A DNA stretch of 25,418 bases from DAONJL01 sp035405645 [NCBI: bacterium] (GTDB lineage Bacteria > JAGOBX01 > DAONJL01): NCBI GenBank assembly GCA_035405645.1, contig DAONJL010000035.1, positions 1-25,418 on the forward strand, written 5' to 3'. The notes beneath the pieces are model-generated. The model was given only the letters and a program-made list of their open reading frames with translations, was not told the DNA's origin and did no database searches. A program made the translations under genes and the position numbers. Positions 15,329-25,004 of the stretch are shown here, piece after piece (positions within the stretch are counted from its first letter, which is position 1; each line of letters opens with the position of its first letter).

Positions 15329-17533
15329 TTAACTTATTTTTTTTAATTTGGCAATAGATAAATCAAATTCTTTATTTCCAAAATTTTTAAATCTTATCAT
15401 AATTCTATCTGCATAACAATACATTACTAATCCTTCGCCATAAGTTTTATGTAACACTCTATCGCCTGCTTTATATTCAGATTCTTTCTCTTCTTTTTTT
15501 GGCTTTTTATTATTTATATTAATTTGATAATCTAAAAAATTTGTTTTAACTGGTAATTGTCTTGTTTTTGTTAAATAATTATTTTCATCAGAAAATTCCT
15601 GTATTTCATAAGAATTAAATTCATGGTCTGGAAAAATTTCATATAAAAATCTCGACGGTTGATAAAACTCATAACTTCCATATTTATATCTTTCTCTTGC
15701 ATATATTAAATATAATAATTTTTTAGCACGCGTTATTCCTACATAACATAATCTTCTTTCTTCCTCTATCTCTTCTTCTGTATTGCTGCTATTTATATGT
15801 GGAAATAATTTTTCTGACATACCAATAATAAAAACAACATCAAATTCAAGTCCTTTTGCTGAATGTAATGTCATTAAATTTACTACACCTTCTTTTTTAT
15901 CCCATTCATCTATATCACTTATTAGTGCTATACTTTCAATATAATCATTTAATGTTTGATTTTCTTTGTTTGTATCAAATAATTTTATTGAATTTACTAA
16001 TTCTAAAACATTCATTATTCTGTCTTCACTTTTTTCGTCATTACTTTCTTCAAGCATTTTTATGTAATTTATCTTTTTTAAAAAGATATCAATAAATCTT
16101 GATAATTTTGTTGTTTTTGATAATTCAATTAATTCATTCATTAGATTATAAAATTCTTCTAATTTTTTTACACCTGAAAAATCAAATTCATTTATTATTT
16201 CTAATGTTTCATATATACTTTTTTTCTTCATTTTTGCTATTTCTAATAGTCTTTCAATTGTGGCATTTCCTATTCCGCGTTTTGGTATATTTATTATTCT
16301 CAATAAACTTACATTATCTTTTGGATTTACTATAAATTTTAAATATGCAAGTATATCTTTTATTTCTTTTCGCTGATAAAAACTTATATTACCAACTACT
16401 ATATATGGAATATTAGCATTAACTAATTTTTCTTCAATTATTCTTGATTGATAATTTGTCCGATAAAATACTGCTATTTGTGATAAATCATATTCATTTT
16501 TTAATTCTTTTATCTTATCAACTATAATATTTGCTTCTTGAAATTCATTTTCAACTTCAATTAATTCTGGTGGATTGTTACTTTTAATTTCTGAATACAA
16601 ATTTTTTTCAATGTGATATTTGTTATTTGCTATCAGTTTATTTGCTATATTTAATATCAGTTGTTGCGAACGATAATTTTTTATTAATTTTATTACTTTT
16701 ACATTTTTAAAATCTTTTTCAAAATTTAATATATTCTGGACATTTGCACCGCGCCAGGAATATATACTCTGGTCATCATCGCCTACTACGCAAATATTCT
16801 TATTTTTTAAACTTAATAATTTTATTAAATCATATTGAATCACATTTGTATCCTGAAATTCATCAACTAATATATACTCAAATTTACTTGAATATTTTTC
16901 TAATAATGAATAATTATTTTTTAATATTGTTACTGGATAAATGAGTAAATCATCAAAATCCATTACATTTAATTCGCGTTTTTTCATTTCATATAATTTT
17001 GCTATTTCAAATAATATCTCTTTTATTTCATCATTTTCAAACTGCAATTTATTCAGGTAATCATTAAAATTCATTTGTTTGCTTTTTGACATATTTATAT
17101 GATATTTTATTATTGATGCTTTTATATCAATTTTTTTAGTTATTTCAAAAATGCACGCTTTTATTAAATTTAACTGGTCTTCTTCATCATAGATTGTAAA
17201 ATCATTTCTATAATTTATTTCATTATAATGCATTCTTAAAAAACGTAAACCAAAAGAATGAAATGTGCTCATCCATAAATGTTCTGCTTTTTCTCCTGCT
17301 AAATTTTTTATTCGCTGTTTCATTTCATTTGCTGCTTTATTTGTGAAAGTAACAGCAAGTATTTTATGGGGTGAAATTTTTTTAAATTCAATTAAATATA
17401 CAATTTTATAAGTTATTACTCGTGTTTTACCTGTACCTGCACCTGCATAAACAAGAAGCGGTCCTTCACAATATTCTACTGCTTCTCGCTGTTCTTTATT
17501 TAATAAATTAAAAAATTTTTCTTTGTTTAGCAT
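15329..17533 (-). CDS. pcrA: UvrD/PcrA-family DNA helicase
   Basis: The 734-residue superfamily 1A 3'-5' DNA helicase has all motifs: Walker A GAGTGKT (31-37), VTFTNKAANEMKQRI, VDEFQDTN, VVGDDDQSIYSWRGA, LIKNYRS, TLHSAKGLEFDVVFI and ERRLCYVGITRAKK. The C-terminus ends in AGDRVLHKTYGEGLVMYCY, the small Tudor-like fold by which PcrA and UvrD bind RNA polymerase. Length and this tail favour PcrA/UvrD over Rep. It functions in nucleotide-excision repair, replication-fork maintenance and transcription-coupled repair. It begins on the base after the eutJ-like stop codon and lacks its own clear ribosome site, so it is probably translated by coupling. Confidence 0.95.
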   Translation of the reverse strand: MLNKEKFFNLLNKEQREAVEYCEGPLLVYAGAGTGKTRVITYKIVYLIEFKKISPHKILAVTFTNKAANEMKQRIKNLAGEKAEHLWMSTFHSFGLRFLRMHYNEINYRNDFTIYDEEDQLNLIKACIFEITKKIDIKASIIKYHINMSKSKQMNFNDYLNKLQFENDEIKEILFEIAKLYEMKKRELNVMDFDDLLIYPVTILKNNYSLLEKYSSKFEYILVDEFQDTNVIQYDLIKLLSLKNKNICVVGDDDQSIYSWRGANVQNILNFEKDFKNVKVIKLIKNYRSQQLILNIANKLIANNKYHIEKNLYSEIKSNNPPELIEVENEFQEANIIVDKIKELKNEYDLSQIAVFYRTNYQSRIIEEKLVNANIPYIVVGNISFYQRKEIKDILAYLKFIVNPKDNVSLLRIINIPKRGIGNATIERLLEIAKMKKKSIYETLEIINEFDFSGVKKLEEFYNLMNELIELSKTTKLSRFIDIFLKKINYIKMLEESNDEKSEDRIMNVLELVNSIKLFDTNKENQTLNDYIESIALISDIDEWDKKEGVVNLMTLHSAKGLEFDVVFIIGMSEKLFPHINSSNTEEEIEEERRLCYVGITRAKKLLYLIYARERYKYGSYEFYQPSRFLYEIFPDHEFNSYEIQEFSDENNYLTKTRQLPVKTNFLDYQININNKKPKKEEKESEYKAGDRVLHKTYGEGLVMYCYADRIMIRFKNFGNKEFDLSIAKLKKIS

Positions 17534-18349
17534 TTATATCGTTATTCCATAAGGAGTTATTAACTCTGGATTTTTAAAGGAAAATACTTCTTTTTGTAAT
17601 TCATTTTCAAATACTTCACGAAAATTTTTATATGCTGTTGGTCCACCTACTAAATATATTTGTTTTATATTTCTATATCTTTTTATTTTTTCTTTTACTA
17701 TTGATGCCATTTTTTCTATTACTGGTTTTATTATTGAAAAATATTTTCCTTCTTTATCATTTCTTTTTTTTATTTCTGCTTCTTCATAAGGTATTTTTTG
17801 ATTTCCTGATATAACAAGTGTTATATGATGTCCACCTGTTGGTTCATCATATGTTTCAATTATTTTTTTATTTCTAATTATTGCTATACCAGTTGTGCCA
17901 CCACCTATGTCAACTACAACACCATTTTCTATTTCTAAAAATTTTGCTGCTGCTACTGGTTCTTCTATTGTTCTTGCTATATCGTAGCCTGCTGAATAAA
18001 TCACATTTTCAACTAATCGCGGTTCTGTTTTTGGTGGATAACCTGCTGATATTTTTGGAAAATTTTTTAATTCTAAAATTTGCATTGCTTCATTTATCAT
18101 TCGTTTTGTTATTTGCACTGCGCCCCAATAATCACAAACAATTCCATCTCTTATTACATTTGCCCATTCATAAAAATATAACACTACTTCGTTATTTTCA
18201 TTTAGTATTAAAAATTTTATTAGTGCTGTTCCTAAATCCAATCCAACTTTTAATTCTTTAAACTCACTATTATTTTTTTTTTGATTACCTATTTGATATG
18301 TTTTTTCTAATATTCTATTTATCTCGTTTATTTTTTCTGAATTTAGCAT
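17534..18349 (-). CDS. eutJ: EutJ-like actin-fold ATPase (ethanolamine/microcompartment-associated)
   Basis: The 271-residue protein of the Hsp70/actin ATPase superfamily shows phosphate-1 motif VGLDLGTALIKF, then VIRDGIVCDYWGAVQI, EEPVAAAKFL, phosphate-2 VVDIGGGTTGIAII, DEPTGGHHITLVISG, IKPVIEKMASIVK, and the adenosine motif IYLVGGPTAYKNF near the C-terminus. This string and the length (EutJ about 280) match EutJ, a putative chaperone or reactivating factor of ethanolamine-utilisation microcompartments. FtsA, MreB and DnaK have other lengths and motifs. It has no other eut gene nearby: neighbours are cheB (2 bases upstream) and pcrA (no gap downstream). A short extra N-terminus (about 30 residues) precedes the fold. 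Function in this organism is unknown. Confidence 0.85.
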   Translation of the reverse strand: MLNSEKINEINRILEKTYQIGNQKKNNSEFKELKVGLDLGTALIKFLILNENNEVVLYFYEWANVIRDGIVCDYWGAVQITKRMINEAMQILELKNFPKISAGYPPKTEPRLVENVIYSAGYDIARTIEEPVAAAKFLEIENGVVVDIGGGTTGIAIIRNKKIIETYDEPTGGHHITLVISGNQKIPYEEAEIKKRNDKEGKYFSIIKPVIEKMASIVKEKIKRYRNIKQIYLVGGPTAYKNFREVFENELQKEVFSFKNPELITPYGITI

Positions 18350-18351
18350 TT

Positions 18352-18966
18352 TTATTTTTGTTGTTGATTCTCTCTTAATTTTTTTAAAATAAAGGGAACT
18401 ATTTCTTCAGGATTTAAGGAAATATCAACACCACCTAATTTTACTGCTGTGCCTGGCATTCCAAATATAACACATGTTTCCTGTGTTTGTGCAATTGTAA
18501 AAGCACCTAAATCACGCAATGCTTTCATTCCTTCGCCACCATCTTTTCCCATTCCTGTTAATAATACTGCTATTGTTTTTGGCGCTAAATCTGGTATTTT
18601 TGTTACTGATAAAAATAATTTATCAACTGATGGCCTATGACCACTATATTCAGGGTCATCATTTTGTTTTAAAACTAATTGTCCACTAATATCTTTAATT
18701 ATTATATGTTTATCGCCGGGCGCTATATATGCATAACCTGCTTTCATTATTTCCCGAACTCCTGCTTCTATTACTTTTAATTTTGAAATTTCATTTAAAC
18801 TAATAGCAAATCCTTTTGTAAATTCAGGTGGCATATGTTGGACTATTGCAACAGGCACTGGTAAATCTTCGGGAAAATCAGATAATATTTTTCTTACTAC
18901 ACCCGGACCACCTGTTGATGCTCCTATAACTATTAATGAATATTTATTGCCCCATTTATTTTCCAT
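18352..18966 (-). CDS. cheB: Stand-alone CheB-type protein-glutamate methylesterase
   Basis: The 204-residue protein is only the catalytic domain of CheB: serine S17 in GASTGGP, H44 in QHMPPEF and D142 in LTGMGKDGG form the catalytic triad, and HRPSVDKLF and TCVIFGMPGTAV are further family signatures. The receiver domain that normally restrains CheB is missing, so activity is not controlled by its own phosphorylation. CheB removes methyl groups from, or deamidates, glutamyl residues of chemoreceptors; here no receptor, cheR, cheA or cheW is seen. Its ATG shares the A of the accD TAA stop, indicating tight translational coupling. Such stand-alone CheB homologues can modify non-chemotaxis targets; which one is unknown. 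Confidence 0.93.
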   Translation of the reverse strand: MENKWGNKYSLIVIGASTGGPGVVRKILSDFPEDLPVPVAIVQHMPPEFTKGFAISLNEISKLKVIEAGVREIMKAGYAYIAPGDKHIIIKDISGQLVLKQNDDPEYSGHRPSVDKLFLSVTKIPDLAPKTIAVLLTGMGKDGGEGMKALRDLGAFTIAQTQETCVIFGMPGTAVKLGGVDISLNPEEIVPFILKKLRENQQQK

Positions 18967-19814
18967 TATTTTTTCAAACTCACTAAAATTTTATAAATTA
19001 TTTCTTTTAAATCTTTTCTATTTACAACTAAATCAAGAAAACCTTTTTCAAGTAAAAATTCTGATGTCTGAAATTTATCTGGTAATTTTTGTCTGATTGT
19101 TTGTTCAATTACTCGCGGTCCTGCAAAACCAATTAATGCACCTGGTTCGCCTATTATTATATCGCCTAACATTGCAAAACTTGCTGTTGTGCCACCTGTC
19201 GTTGGATTACAACAAATTGAAATATATAATAATCCTGCTTCACTATGTTTTGCTATTGCTGCTGATGTTTTTGCCATTTGCATAAGTGATAAAATTCCTT
19301 CTTGCATTCGTGCACCACCGGATGAAGAAAAAATAATTAAAGGTAATTTGTTTGTTGTTGCATATTCAAATAATAAAGCAACTTTTTCTCCAACAACTGA
19401 ACCCATACTTCCACCCATAAAATTAAAATCCATTATACCACAACAAACCTGTATTTCATTTATTTTTCCAATTCCTGTTATTATTGCTTCTTTTAAATTT
19501 GTCTTATTCATTGTTTCATTTATTTTTGTGCTATATTTTACACTATCAGTAAAATTTAATGGGTCTGCTGAAATAATTTCAGCAAATAATTCTTCAAATG
19601 AATTTTCGTCAAATGTAATTTGTATTCTTTTACTTGCTGTTAATCTGAAATGATAATTACATTTTTGACATACTTTTAAATATTTTAAAAAATTTTTTTT
19701 ATATATAATTTCACTACAAATTGGACATTTTTCCCAGGTGCCATCAGGAACTAAATCTGGTTGTTTTACACTCGTTTGTGAAATTGGTTTCTTCTTAATT
19801 CCAAACCACGGCAT
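18966..19814 (-). CDS. accD: Acetyl-CoA carboxylase carboxyltransferase subunit beta
   Basis: The 282-residue beta subunit transfers CO2 from biotin to acetyl-CoA with AccA to make malonyl-CoA for fatty-acid synthesis. The typical start MPWFGIKKK is followed by a zinc ribbon with C30, C33, C49 and C52, then the crotonase-fold core with MGGSMGSVVGEKV, SSSGGARMQEG, NPTTGGTTASFAMLGD and EPGALIGFAGPRVIEQT. Length matches AccD (about 280-300). A GAGGTAA ribosome site precedes the ATG, and a promoter 33 bases upstream starts the transcript. accA is not adjacent. This gene heads the block that continues through cheB to the glycosyltransferase. Confidence 0.97.
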   Translation of the reverse strand: MPWFGIKKKPISQTSVKQPDLVPDGTWEKCPICSEIIYKKNFLKYLKVCQKCNYHFRLTASKRIQITFDENSFEELFAEIISADPLNFTDSVKYSTKINETMNKTNLKEAIITGIGKINEIQVCCGIMDFNFMGGSMGSVVGEKVALLFEYATTNKLPLIIFSSSGGARMQEGILSLMQMAKTSAAIAKHSEAGLLYISICCNPTTGGTTASFAMLGDIIIGEPGALIGFAGPRVIEQTIRQKLPDKFQTSEFLLEKGFLDLVVNRKDLKEIIYKILVSLKK

Positions 19815-19846
19815 ATTAAATTACCTCAATATAGAATATTTTTTTT

Positions 19847-19875
19847 ATTATAAATTTTTTAAATTATTATTTCAA
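19847..19875 (-). promoter_or_regulatory. Sigma-70 promoter upstream of accD
   Basis: Minus-strand TTGAAA (19875-19870) is separated by 17 bases from perfect TATAAT (19852-19847). It lies in the 73-base gap after gatA, about 33 bases before the accD start, so the transcript would begin with a short leader. It separates the nusA-infB-gatA block from the accD block. Confidence 0.6.
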
Positions 19876-19887
19876 GAAAAAATAAAA

Positions 19888-21351
19888 TTATTTTAAAAAA
19901 GGAATTTTTTTATGATAATCTGTTTGTTGCTGAAAATAATGTGCTAATTTTAATATTTTTGCTTCTTCAAATGCATTACCTATTATTTGTAAACCGCAAG
20001 GTAAATTATCTTTTGTAAAACCACAGGGAATAGAAATAGCACAAATTCCTGCAAGATTTACAGATAAAGTATAAATATCAAATAAATACATTTCAAGTGG
20101 ATTATTTATTTTTTCGCCAATTTTAAATGCTGGTGTTGGTGTTGTTGGTGCTATTATTACATCCACTTCTTCAAATTTTTTTATTAACTCATTTCTAATT
20201 AAAGAACGAACCTGTTGTGCTTTTTTATAATATGCATCATAATAACCTGCACTTAATGTATATGTGCCTAACATTATTCTTCTTTTTACTTCATTTCCAA
20301 ATCCTTCTGCTCTTGTCTTTTCATACATATCAATTAGATTCTCGTATTTTTCTGTTCTATAACCATATTTTACACCATCATATCTTGCTAAATTTGACGA
20401 AGCTTCTGCTGGTGCTAATATATAATATGTTGCTACAACATATTCATTCATTGTTAATGAAATGTCTTTTATTATTCCACCTTCTTTTTCAAAGAATTTT
20501 ATTGTGTTTTCTATATTTATTTTTATTTCATCATTTAATCCTTCCTGAAAAAATTCGCGAGGTATTCCTATTTTTATTCCTTTTATATCGCCATTTATTT
20601 TTGCTAAATAATTATCTTTTTTAAAATTTACTGATGTTGAATCAAATTCGTCTTTACCAGCAATAACATCTAATAGTATTGCACAATCTTCTGCTGATTT
20701 TGCTATTGGTCCTATTTGGTCTAATGATGATGCATAAGCAATTAAGCCATATCTTGAAACAAGACCATAACTTGGTTTTAAGCCACTTACTCCACATAAT
20801 GCTGCTGGTTGACGGATTGAACCACCAGTATCACTGCCTAATGTGTATGGCACAAACCGTGCTGATACTGCTGCTGCTGAACCACCTGATGAACCACCAG
20901 CAATACATTCATAATTAAATGGATTTTTTGTTACACCAAAATATGAAGTTTCTGTTGATGAACCCATTGCAAATTCATCTAAATTTGTTTTGCCTATTAT
21001 TATCCCTTTTTGTTCTTTTATTTTTTTTATTACAGTCGCATCATAAGGTGGTATAAAATTACTTAACATTTTTGATGCACAGGTTGTTTTTATATTTTTT
21101 GTGCAGATATTATCTTTTATTCCTATTGGTATTCCACTTATTAAATTTATTTGCTCTTTTTTTTCTAATAATTTATCTACTTCTCGTGCTGTCTGATATG
21201 CTTCTTCTTTGGATATTGTGATAAATGAATTTATTTTTTTATCATATTGTTCTATTCTTTTTAAAAATTCTTCAAGTAATTCAACTGCTTTTATTTCTTT
21301 TTTAATTAGTAATTCATTTAATTCTTTTATACTTTTATTTATTATTTCCAT
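19888..21351 (-). CDS. gatA: Glutamyl/aspartyl-tRNA amidotransferase subunit A
   Basis: The 487-residue amidase-signature protein carries the complete Ser-cisSer-Lys triad in its usual positions: K79 (IGIKDNI), S154 (AGGSSGGSAA) and S178 (SDTGGSIRQPA). Glutamine-derived ammonia from this subunit lets GatCAB convert Glu-tRNA(Gln) to Gln-tRNA(Gln), or Asp-tRNA(Asn) to Asn-tRNA(Asn). C-terminal APTTPTPAF and SIPCGFTKDNLPCGLQIIG are typical GatA. Length is standard (about 485). gatB and gatC are not in the window; the usual gatCAB cluster is broken. It starts 12 bases after infB without an obvious ribosome site and so is likely coupled to it. Confidence 0.98.
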   Translation of the reverse strand: MEIINKSIKELNELLIKKEIKAVELLEEFLKRIEQYDKKINSFITISKEEAYQTAREVDKLLEKKEQINLISGIPIGIKDNICTKNIKTTCASKMLSNFIPPYDATVIKKIKEQKGIIIGKTNLDEFAMGSSTETSYFGVTKNPFNYECIAGGSSGGSAAAVSARFVPYTLGSDTGGSIRQPAALCGVSGLKPSYGLVSRYGLIAYASSLDQIGPIAKSAEDCAILLDVIAGKDEFDSTSVNFKKDNYLAKINGDIKGIKIGIPREFFQEGLNDEIKINIENTIKFFEKEGGIIKDISLTMNEYVVATYYILAPAEASSNLARYDGVKYGYRTEKYENLIDMYEKTRAEGFGNEVKRRIMLGTYTLSAGYYDAYYKKAQQVRSLIRNELIKKFEEVDVIIAPTTPTPAFKIGEKINNPLEMYLFDIYTLSVNLAGICAISIPCGFTKDNLPCGLQIIGNAFEEAKILKLAHYFQQQTDYHKKIPFLK

Positions 21352-21363
21352 TTTTTTAAATAT

Positions 21364-23796
21364 TTATAATGTCTGTTTTTTTTCAATTATTGTATAAAAT
21401 TCAAGTTCATCATTTTCTTTTATATCATCATAATTTTTTATACTTAAACCACATTCTAAACCTGCTGAAACTTCTGAAGCATCATCTTTAAATCTTTTTA
21501 ATGAACCTAACTCCCCGTTATAAATTACTACTTTATCTCTAATTAATCGAACTTTTGAATTGCGTGTAACTTTGCCATTTAATATCTGACAACCTGCAAT
21601 TGTGCCAACTTTACTTATTTTAAATATTGCTTTAACAATTCCACGACCAATTACATTTTCTGTTTTTATCGTTTCAAGCATTCCTTCTAATGCTTTTATA
21701 ATATCTTCTTTTAATTTAAAAATTATATCATAATATCTAATTTCAACATTTTCTTTTTCTGCATTTTGTTGTGCATTTAAATCAGCCCGAACATTAAATC
21801 CAATTATTATTGCATTTGAAGCAATTGCAAGTGAAATATCATTTTCATTTATTCCGCCTACAGCTGAATGTATAATATTTATTTTTACTTTATCTGAATT
21901 CAAATCTTGAAGAAAACTTGTGATTGCTTCAACTGAACCAGAAACATCTGCTTTTATTATTAAGTTTAATACTTTTGTTTCTTCTTTTGTTAACTTAAAA
22001 ATATTGTCCAATGTTATTTTTTCTTTCTTTTTTAAATCATATTCTCGTTTTATTTCTAATCTTTTTTGGCTTATTTCTTTTGCTTTCTTTTCGTTTTCTA
22101 CTACATTAAATGGGTCACCTGCTTGTGGTAGTTCTGTCACGCCAATAACTTGAATTGGTGCAGCAGCAACAACTTTTTCTAAGCGTTCACCTTTATCATT
22201 AATTAAAGCACGAACTCTACCATAATATAAGCCAGCAACAAAATAATCACCTTTTTTTAATGTGCCCTGTTGAACTAATAAATTTATTACTGGACCAATT
22301 CCTTTTTCTAATTTTACTTCAAGTATTGTTCCTGCTGCTGGTAATAATGGATTTGTCTTTAATTCGAGTAATTCTGCCTGTAATAAAATCATTTCAAGTA
22401 ATTGGTCTATATTTATATTTTTTAATGCAGATACTTCAACACATATTGTTTTTCCACCCCATTCTTCTGGTAATAAATCATAATCACCTAATTGTTTTTT
22501 TATTCGATTTAGATTTATATTTGGTTTATCAATTTTATTTATTGCAACAATAATTGGCACATTTGCAGCACGAGCGTGATTTATTGCTTCAATTGTCTGT
22601 GGCATAATACCATCATCAGCAGCAACAACTAAAACAACAATATCAGTGCAATTTGCGCCTCTTGCACGCATTGCTGTAAATGCTTCGTGTCCTGGTGTAT
22701 CTAAAAATACGATTTCTTTATTATTGTGTATAATTTTATATGCACCAATATGTTGTGTGATACCACCTGCTTCCTGTGCAGCGACATTTGTTTTTCTTAT
22801 TGCATCAAGTAAAGATGTTTTACCGTGGTCAACATGTCCCATTACAGTAACAACTGGTGCACGTTCTATTAATTCACCTTTTACTTCTTTTGTTGGTTCA
22901 ATTGATATTGGAACTAATTCATCTTCGTATAATTTTGCTATCTTAATTTTATAGCCATATTCTTCTGCTAATAATTCTGCTACCTCTGCGCTGATTCGTT
23001 GATTCACTGTTGCTAATATATTCATTTTAAATAATTTACCTATTATTTCATTAACACTTACTTTTAATTGTTCAGCTATTTTTTGTGGGGTTGTTGGGTC
23101 GGTTATTTTTATCGTCTTTTCTTCTTCCTCTATTATTTTTTGTTCTTCTAATAATTTTTGTTGGATTTTGCTCTTTTTTAATTCTCTCGTTAATCTTGAT
23201 TTTCCTTTTGCTTTTGATACATCTTTAAATCTCTTTGGTGTAAATTTTTTAAATGCACCATCTCTTATTATTAAATTTTTAAATGGTGTTTCTATTTCTT
23301 GTTCCTCTACATCTTCAATTTCTATCGTCTTTTTTACACCTTTTCCACTACTTTTTTTTCTATCTTTTTCTTTTCGTTCTTCTTCAAAATGCTCTTTTTT
23401 TTCTATATCTTCTTTTTCTTTTTTAAATTTTATTTTATGTTCTTTTATTCTTTTTTCTTCTGGTTTTATTTCTTCTATTATTTCTTTTTTGGTTATAATT
23501 TGTTCTGGTTCTTCCTCTTTTTTAATTACTATTTGTGGAGTTTCTTCTTTCTTTTCTTCTTCTTTTTCTATTTCTTCTTTCTTTACTAACAGTACTTTTT
23601 TTGGCTTTGGCTTCGGTGGTTCTTCGACTTTTGGCTTCTCTTTTAATGCTTTTATTTTTTCTTCAAGTTCTAATATTATTTCTTCTTCTAATTTATTGAA
23701 TGATTTGAGAACTAACCCTTTTTCGTTTTTTATTAACTCAATTAAATCTTTTGTTTCTACTTTATATTCTTTTGCCCATTCATATACTCTTGGCAT
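21364..23796 (-). CDS. infB: Translation initiation factor IF-2
   Basis: The 810-residue GTPase delivers initiator tRNA to the ribosome. An N-terminal IF2_N-like helix (1-50) is followed by a long Lys/Glu-rich low-complexity arm (about 50-230), then a second IF2_N module (about 230-290). The G domain has G1 GHVDHGKT (320-327), G3 DTPGHEAF (from 366) and G4 NKID (420-423), then the beta-barrel domains II and IV ending [19 protein letters not shown]. Length is within the normal range. A GGAGA ribosome site precedes the start, 11 bases after nusA, matching the conserved nusA-infB pairing; the usual followers rbfA and truB are replaced by gatA. Confidence 0.98.
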   Translation of the reverse strand: MPRVYEWAKEYKVETKDLIELIKNEKGLVLKSFNKLEEEIILELEEKIKALKEKPKVEEPPKPKPKKVLLVKKEEIEKEEEKKEETPQIVIKKEEEPEQIITKKEIIEEIKPEEKRIKEHKIKFKKEKEDIEKKEHFEEERKEKDRKKSSGKGVKKTIEIEDVEEQEIETPFKNLIIRDGAFKKFTPKRFKDVSKAKGKSRLTRELKKSKIQQKLLEEQKIIEEEEKTIKITDPTTPQKIAEQLKVSVNEIIGKLFKMNILATVNQRISAEVAELLAEEYGYKIKIAKLYEDELVPISIEPTKEVKGELIERAPVVTVMGHVDHGKTSLLDAIRKTNVAAQEAGGITQHIGAYKIIHNNKEIVFLDTPGHEAFTAMRARGANCTDIVVLVVAADDGIMPQTIEAINHARAANVPIIVAINKIDKPNINLNRIKKQLGDYDLLPEEWGGKTICVEVSALKNINIDQLLEMILLQAELLELKTNPLLPAAGTILEVKLEKGIGPVINLLVQQGTLKKGDYFVAGLYYGRVRALINDKGERLEKVVAAAPIQVIGVTELPQAGDPFNVVENEKKAKEISQKRLEIKREYDLKKKEKITLDNIFKLTKEETKVLNLIIKADVSGSVEAITSFLQDLNSDKVKINIIHSAVGGINENDISLAIASNAIIIGFNVRADLNAQQNAEKENVEIRYYDIIFKLKEDIIKALEGMLETIKTENVIGRGIVKAIFKISKVGTIAGCQILNGKVTRNSKVRLIRDKVVIYNGELGSLKRFKDDASEVSAGLECGLSIKNYDDIKENDELEFYTIIEKKQTL

Positions 23797-23807
23797 TTTT
23801 TCTCCTC

Positions 23808-24899
23808 TTATTCATTTTCTTCTGTTTTTTCTATTATTTCTTGTTCAGAATTTTTAAATAATTCATTATATTCTTCTGGTGTATATATATCAATTTTCCA
23901 GCCTGTTAATTTAGCAGCTAATTTTGCATTTTGCCCATTTTTACCTATTGCAAGAGATAATTGTTCTTTTTGAACTATTACTTTTGCAACTTTTTGATTA
24001 AAGTCTAAAATTACTTTTTCTATTACTGCTGGTCTTAATGCATTTATTATAAATTCACCCTCATCTTCTGAAAAAGGAATTATATCAATTTTTTCTCCTT
24101 TTAATTCTTTTACAATTGATTGAATTTTATTTCCTTTTTGACCTACACATGTACCAATTGGGTCAATATTTGCATCAAGAGATTTAACAGCAATTTTAGA
24201 GCGATAACCTGGGTCACGTGCTACTCCTTTTATTTCTATTAGTTTATCATAAATTTCTGTTATTTCTTCTTCAAATAATTTTTCTACTAATTTTGGATGA
24301 GTTCGTGATAAAATTACACTTACTCCTTTTGGTTTATTTTCAATCTGAACAATATAAAATTTTAATTTATCACCTATTTTATAATTATCTTTTTTTGTTT
24401 GTTCTTTTGTTGGTAAAATTGCAATTGTTTTTCCTATATTTACATATACATTATTTTTATCTATTCTTTGAACTTCACCTGTTATTACTGTATTTAATAA
24501 ATTTTTTACATCACTGAAAATACTTTTTTTTTCTTCCTCTTTAATTCTTTGTAATAATGTTTGTTTTACTGTTTGGGCTACTATTCTATCAAATTTTACT
24601 TCTTCTAATATAAACATTAAACTATCTCCAATTTTGGCTGAACTATCTATTGTTAATGCCTCTTGTATGCTTATCTCTTTATCACTATCTTTTACATTTT
24701 CAACTATTGTTTTACTTTCATAAGCTGAGAATACACCTGTTTTTTTATCTATGATAATTTTTATATTTTTTTTGGGAGCATAGAATTTTTTATAAACCTG
24801 ACTGAGTACATCTGTTAAAATAGCAAAAATTGCATCTCTATTTATATTTTTTTCTTTTTCTATCAAATTCACTGCTTCCAATAATTCTTCAGGTTTCAT
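23808..24899 (-). CDS. nusA: Transcription termination/antitermination factor NusA
   Basis: This 363-residue RNA-polymerase-binding protein modulates pausing, termination and antitermination. In order it has the N-terminal polymerase-binding domain (about 1-125), an S1 domain (about 132-200, with GEVQRIDKNNVYVNIG), and two KH domains (DPIGTCVGQKGNKIQSI and SLAIGKNGQNAKLAAKLTGW). It ends soon after with an acidic tail, so the C-terminal acidic repeats of E. coli NusA are absent, as in many other phyla. An AAGGAGGG ribosome site precedes the ATG. rimP, which usually precedes nusA, is not present: the upstream side is a promoter and a decayed transposase. Confidence 0.98.
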   Translation of the reverse strand: MKPEELLEAVNLIEKEKNINRDAIFAILTDVLSQVYKKFYAPKKNIKIIIDKKTGVFSAYESKTIVENVKDSDKEISIQEALTIDSSAKIGDSLMFILEEVKFDRIVAQTVKQTLLQRIKEEEKKSIFSDVKNLLNTVITGEVQRIDKNNVYVNIGKTIAILPTKEQTKKDNYKIGDKLKFYIVQIENKPKGVSVILSRTHPKLVEKLFEEEITEIYDKLIEIKGVARDPGYRSKIAVKSLDANIDPIGTCVGQKGNKIQSIVKELKGEKIDIIPFSEDEGEFIINALRPAVIEKVILDFNQKVAKVIVQKEQLSLAIGKNGQNAKLAAKLTGWKIDIYTPEEYNELFKNSEQEIIEKTEENE

Positions 24900-24939
24900 C
24901 TATGTTCCCTCCTTTCTATAAACAAATTATAATTTTTTA

Positions 24940-24968
24940 ATTTTACTATATTTTTTTTTTATAAGCAA
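24940..24968 (-). promoter_or_regulatory. Sigma-70 promoter of nusA-infB-gatA
   Basis: Minus-strand TTGCTT (24968-24963), a 17-base mostly A spacer, then TAAAAT (24945-24940), 41 bases before the nusA start. The optimal spacing and position make it the likely promoter of this block. It lies 37 bases from the first ATG of the transposase remnant, and the remnant's frame is open through the -35 box. Confidence 0.6.
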
Positions 24969-25004
24969 GAAAAAAATTATAAAAATTTGGAAAATATTTT
25001 AGAC

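Noticed and set aside
17881-18261. Plus-strand open frame of 126 codons opposite eutJ
   Set aside because: Leu-rich shadow of an A/T-rich gene on the other strand, without initiation signals.
23168-23857. Plus-strand open frame of 229 codons opposite infB
   Set aside because: It is Ser/Phe-rich low complexity created by reading the Lys/Glu-rich arm of IF-2 backwards; it has no ribosome site and the minus-strand protein is unmistakable.
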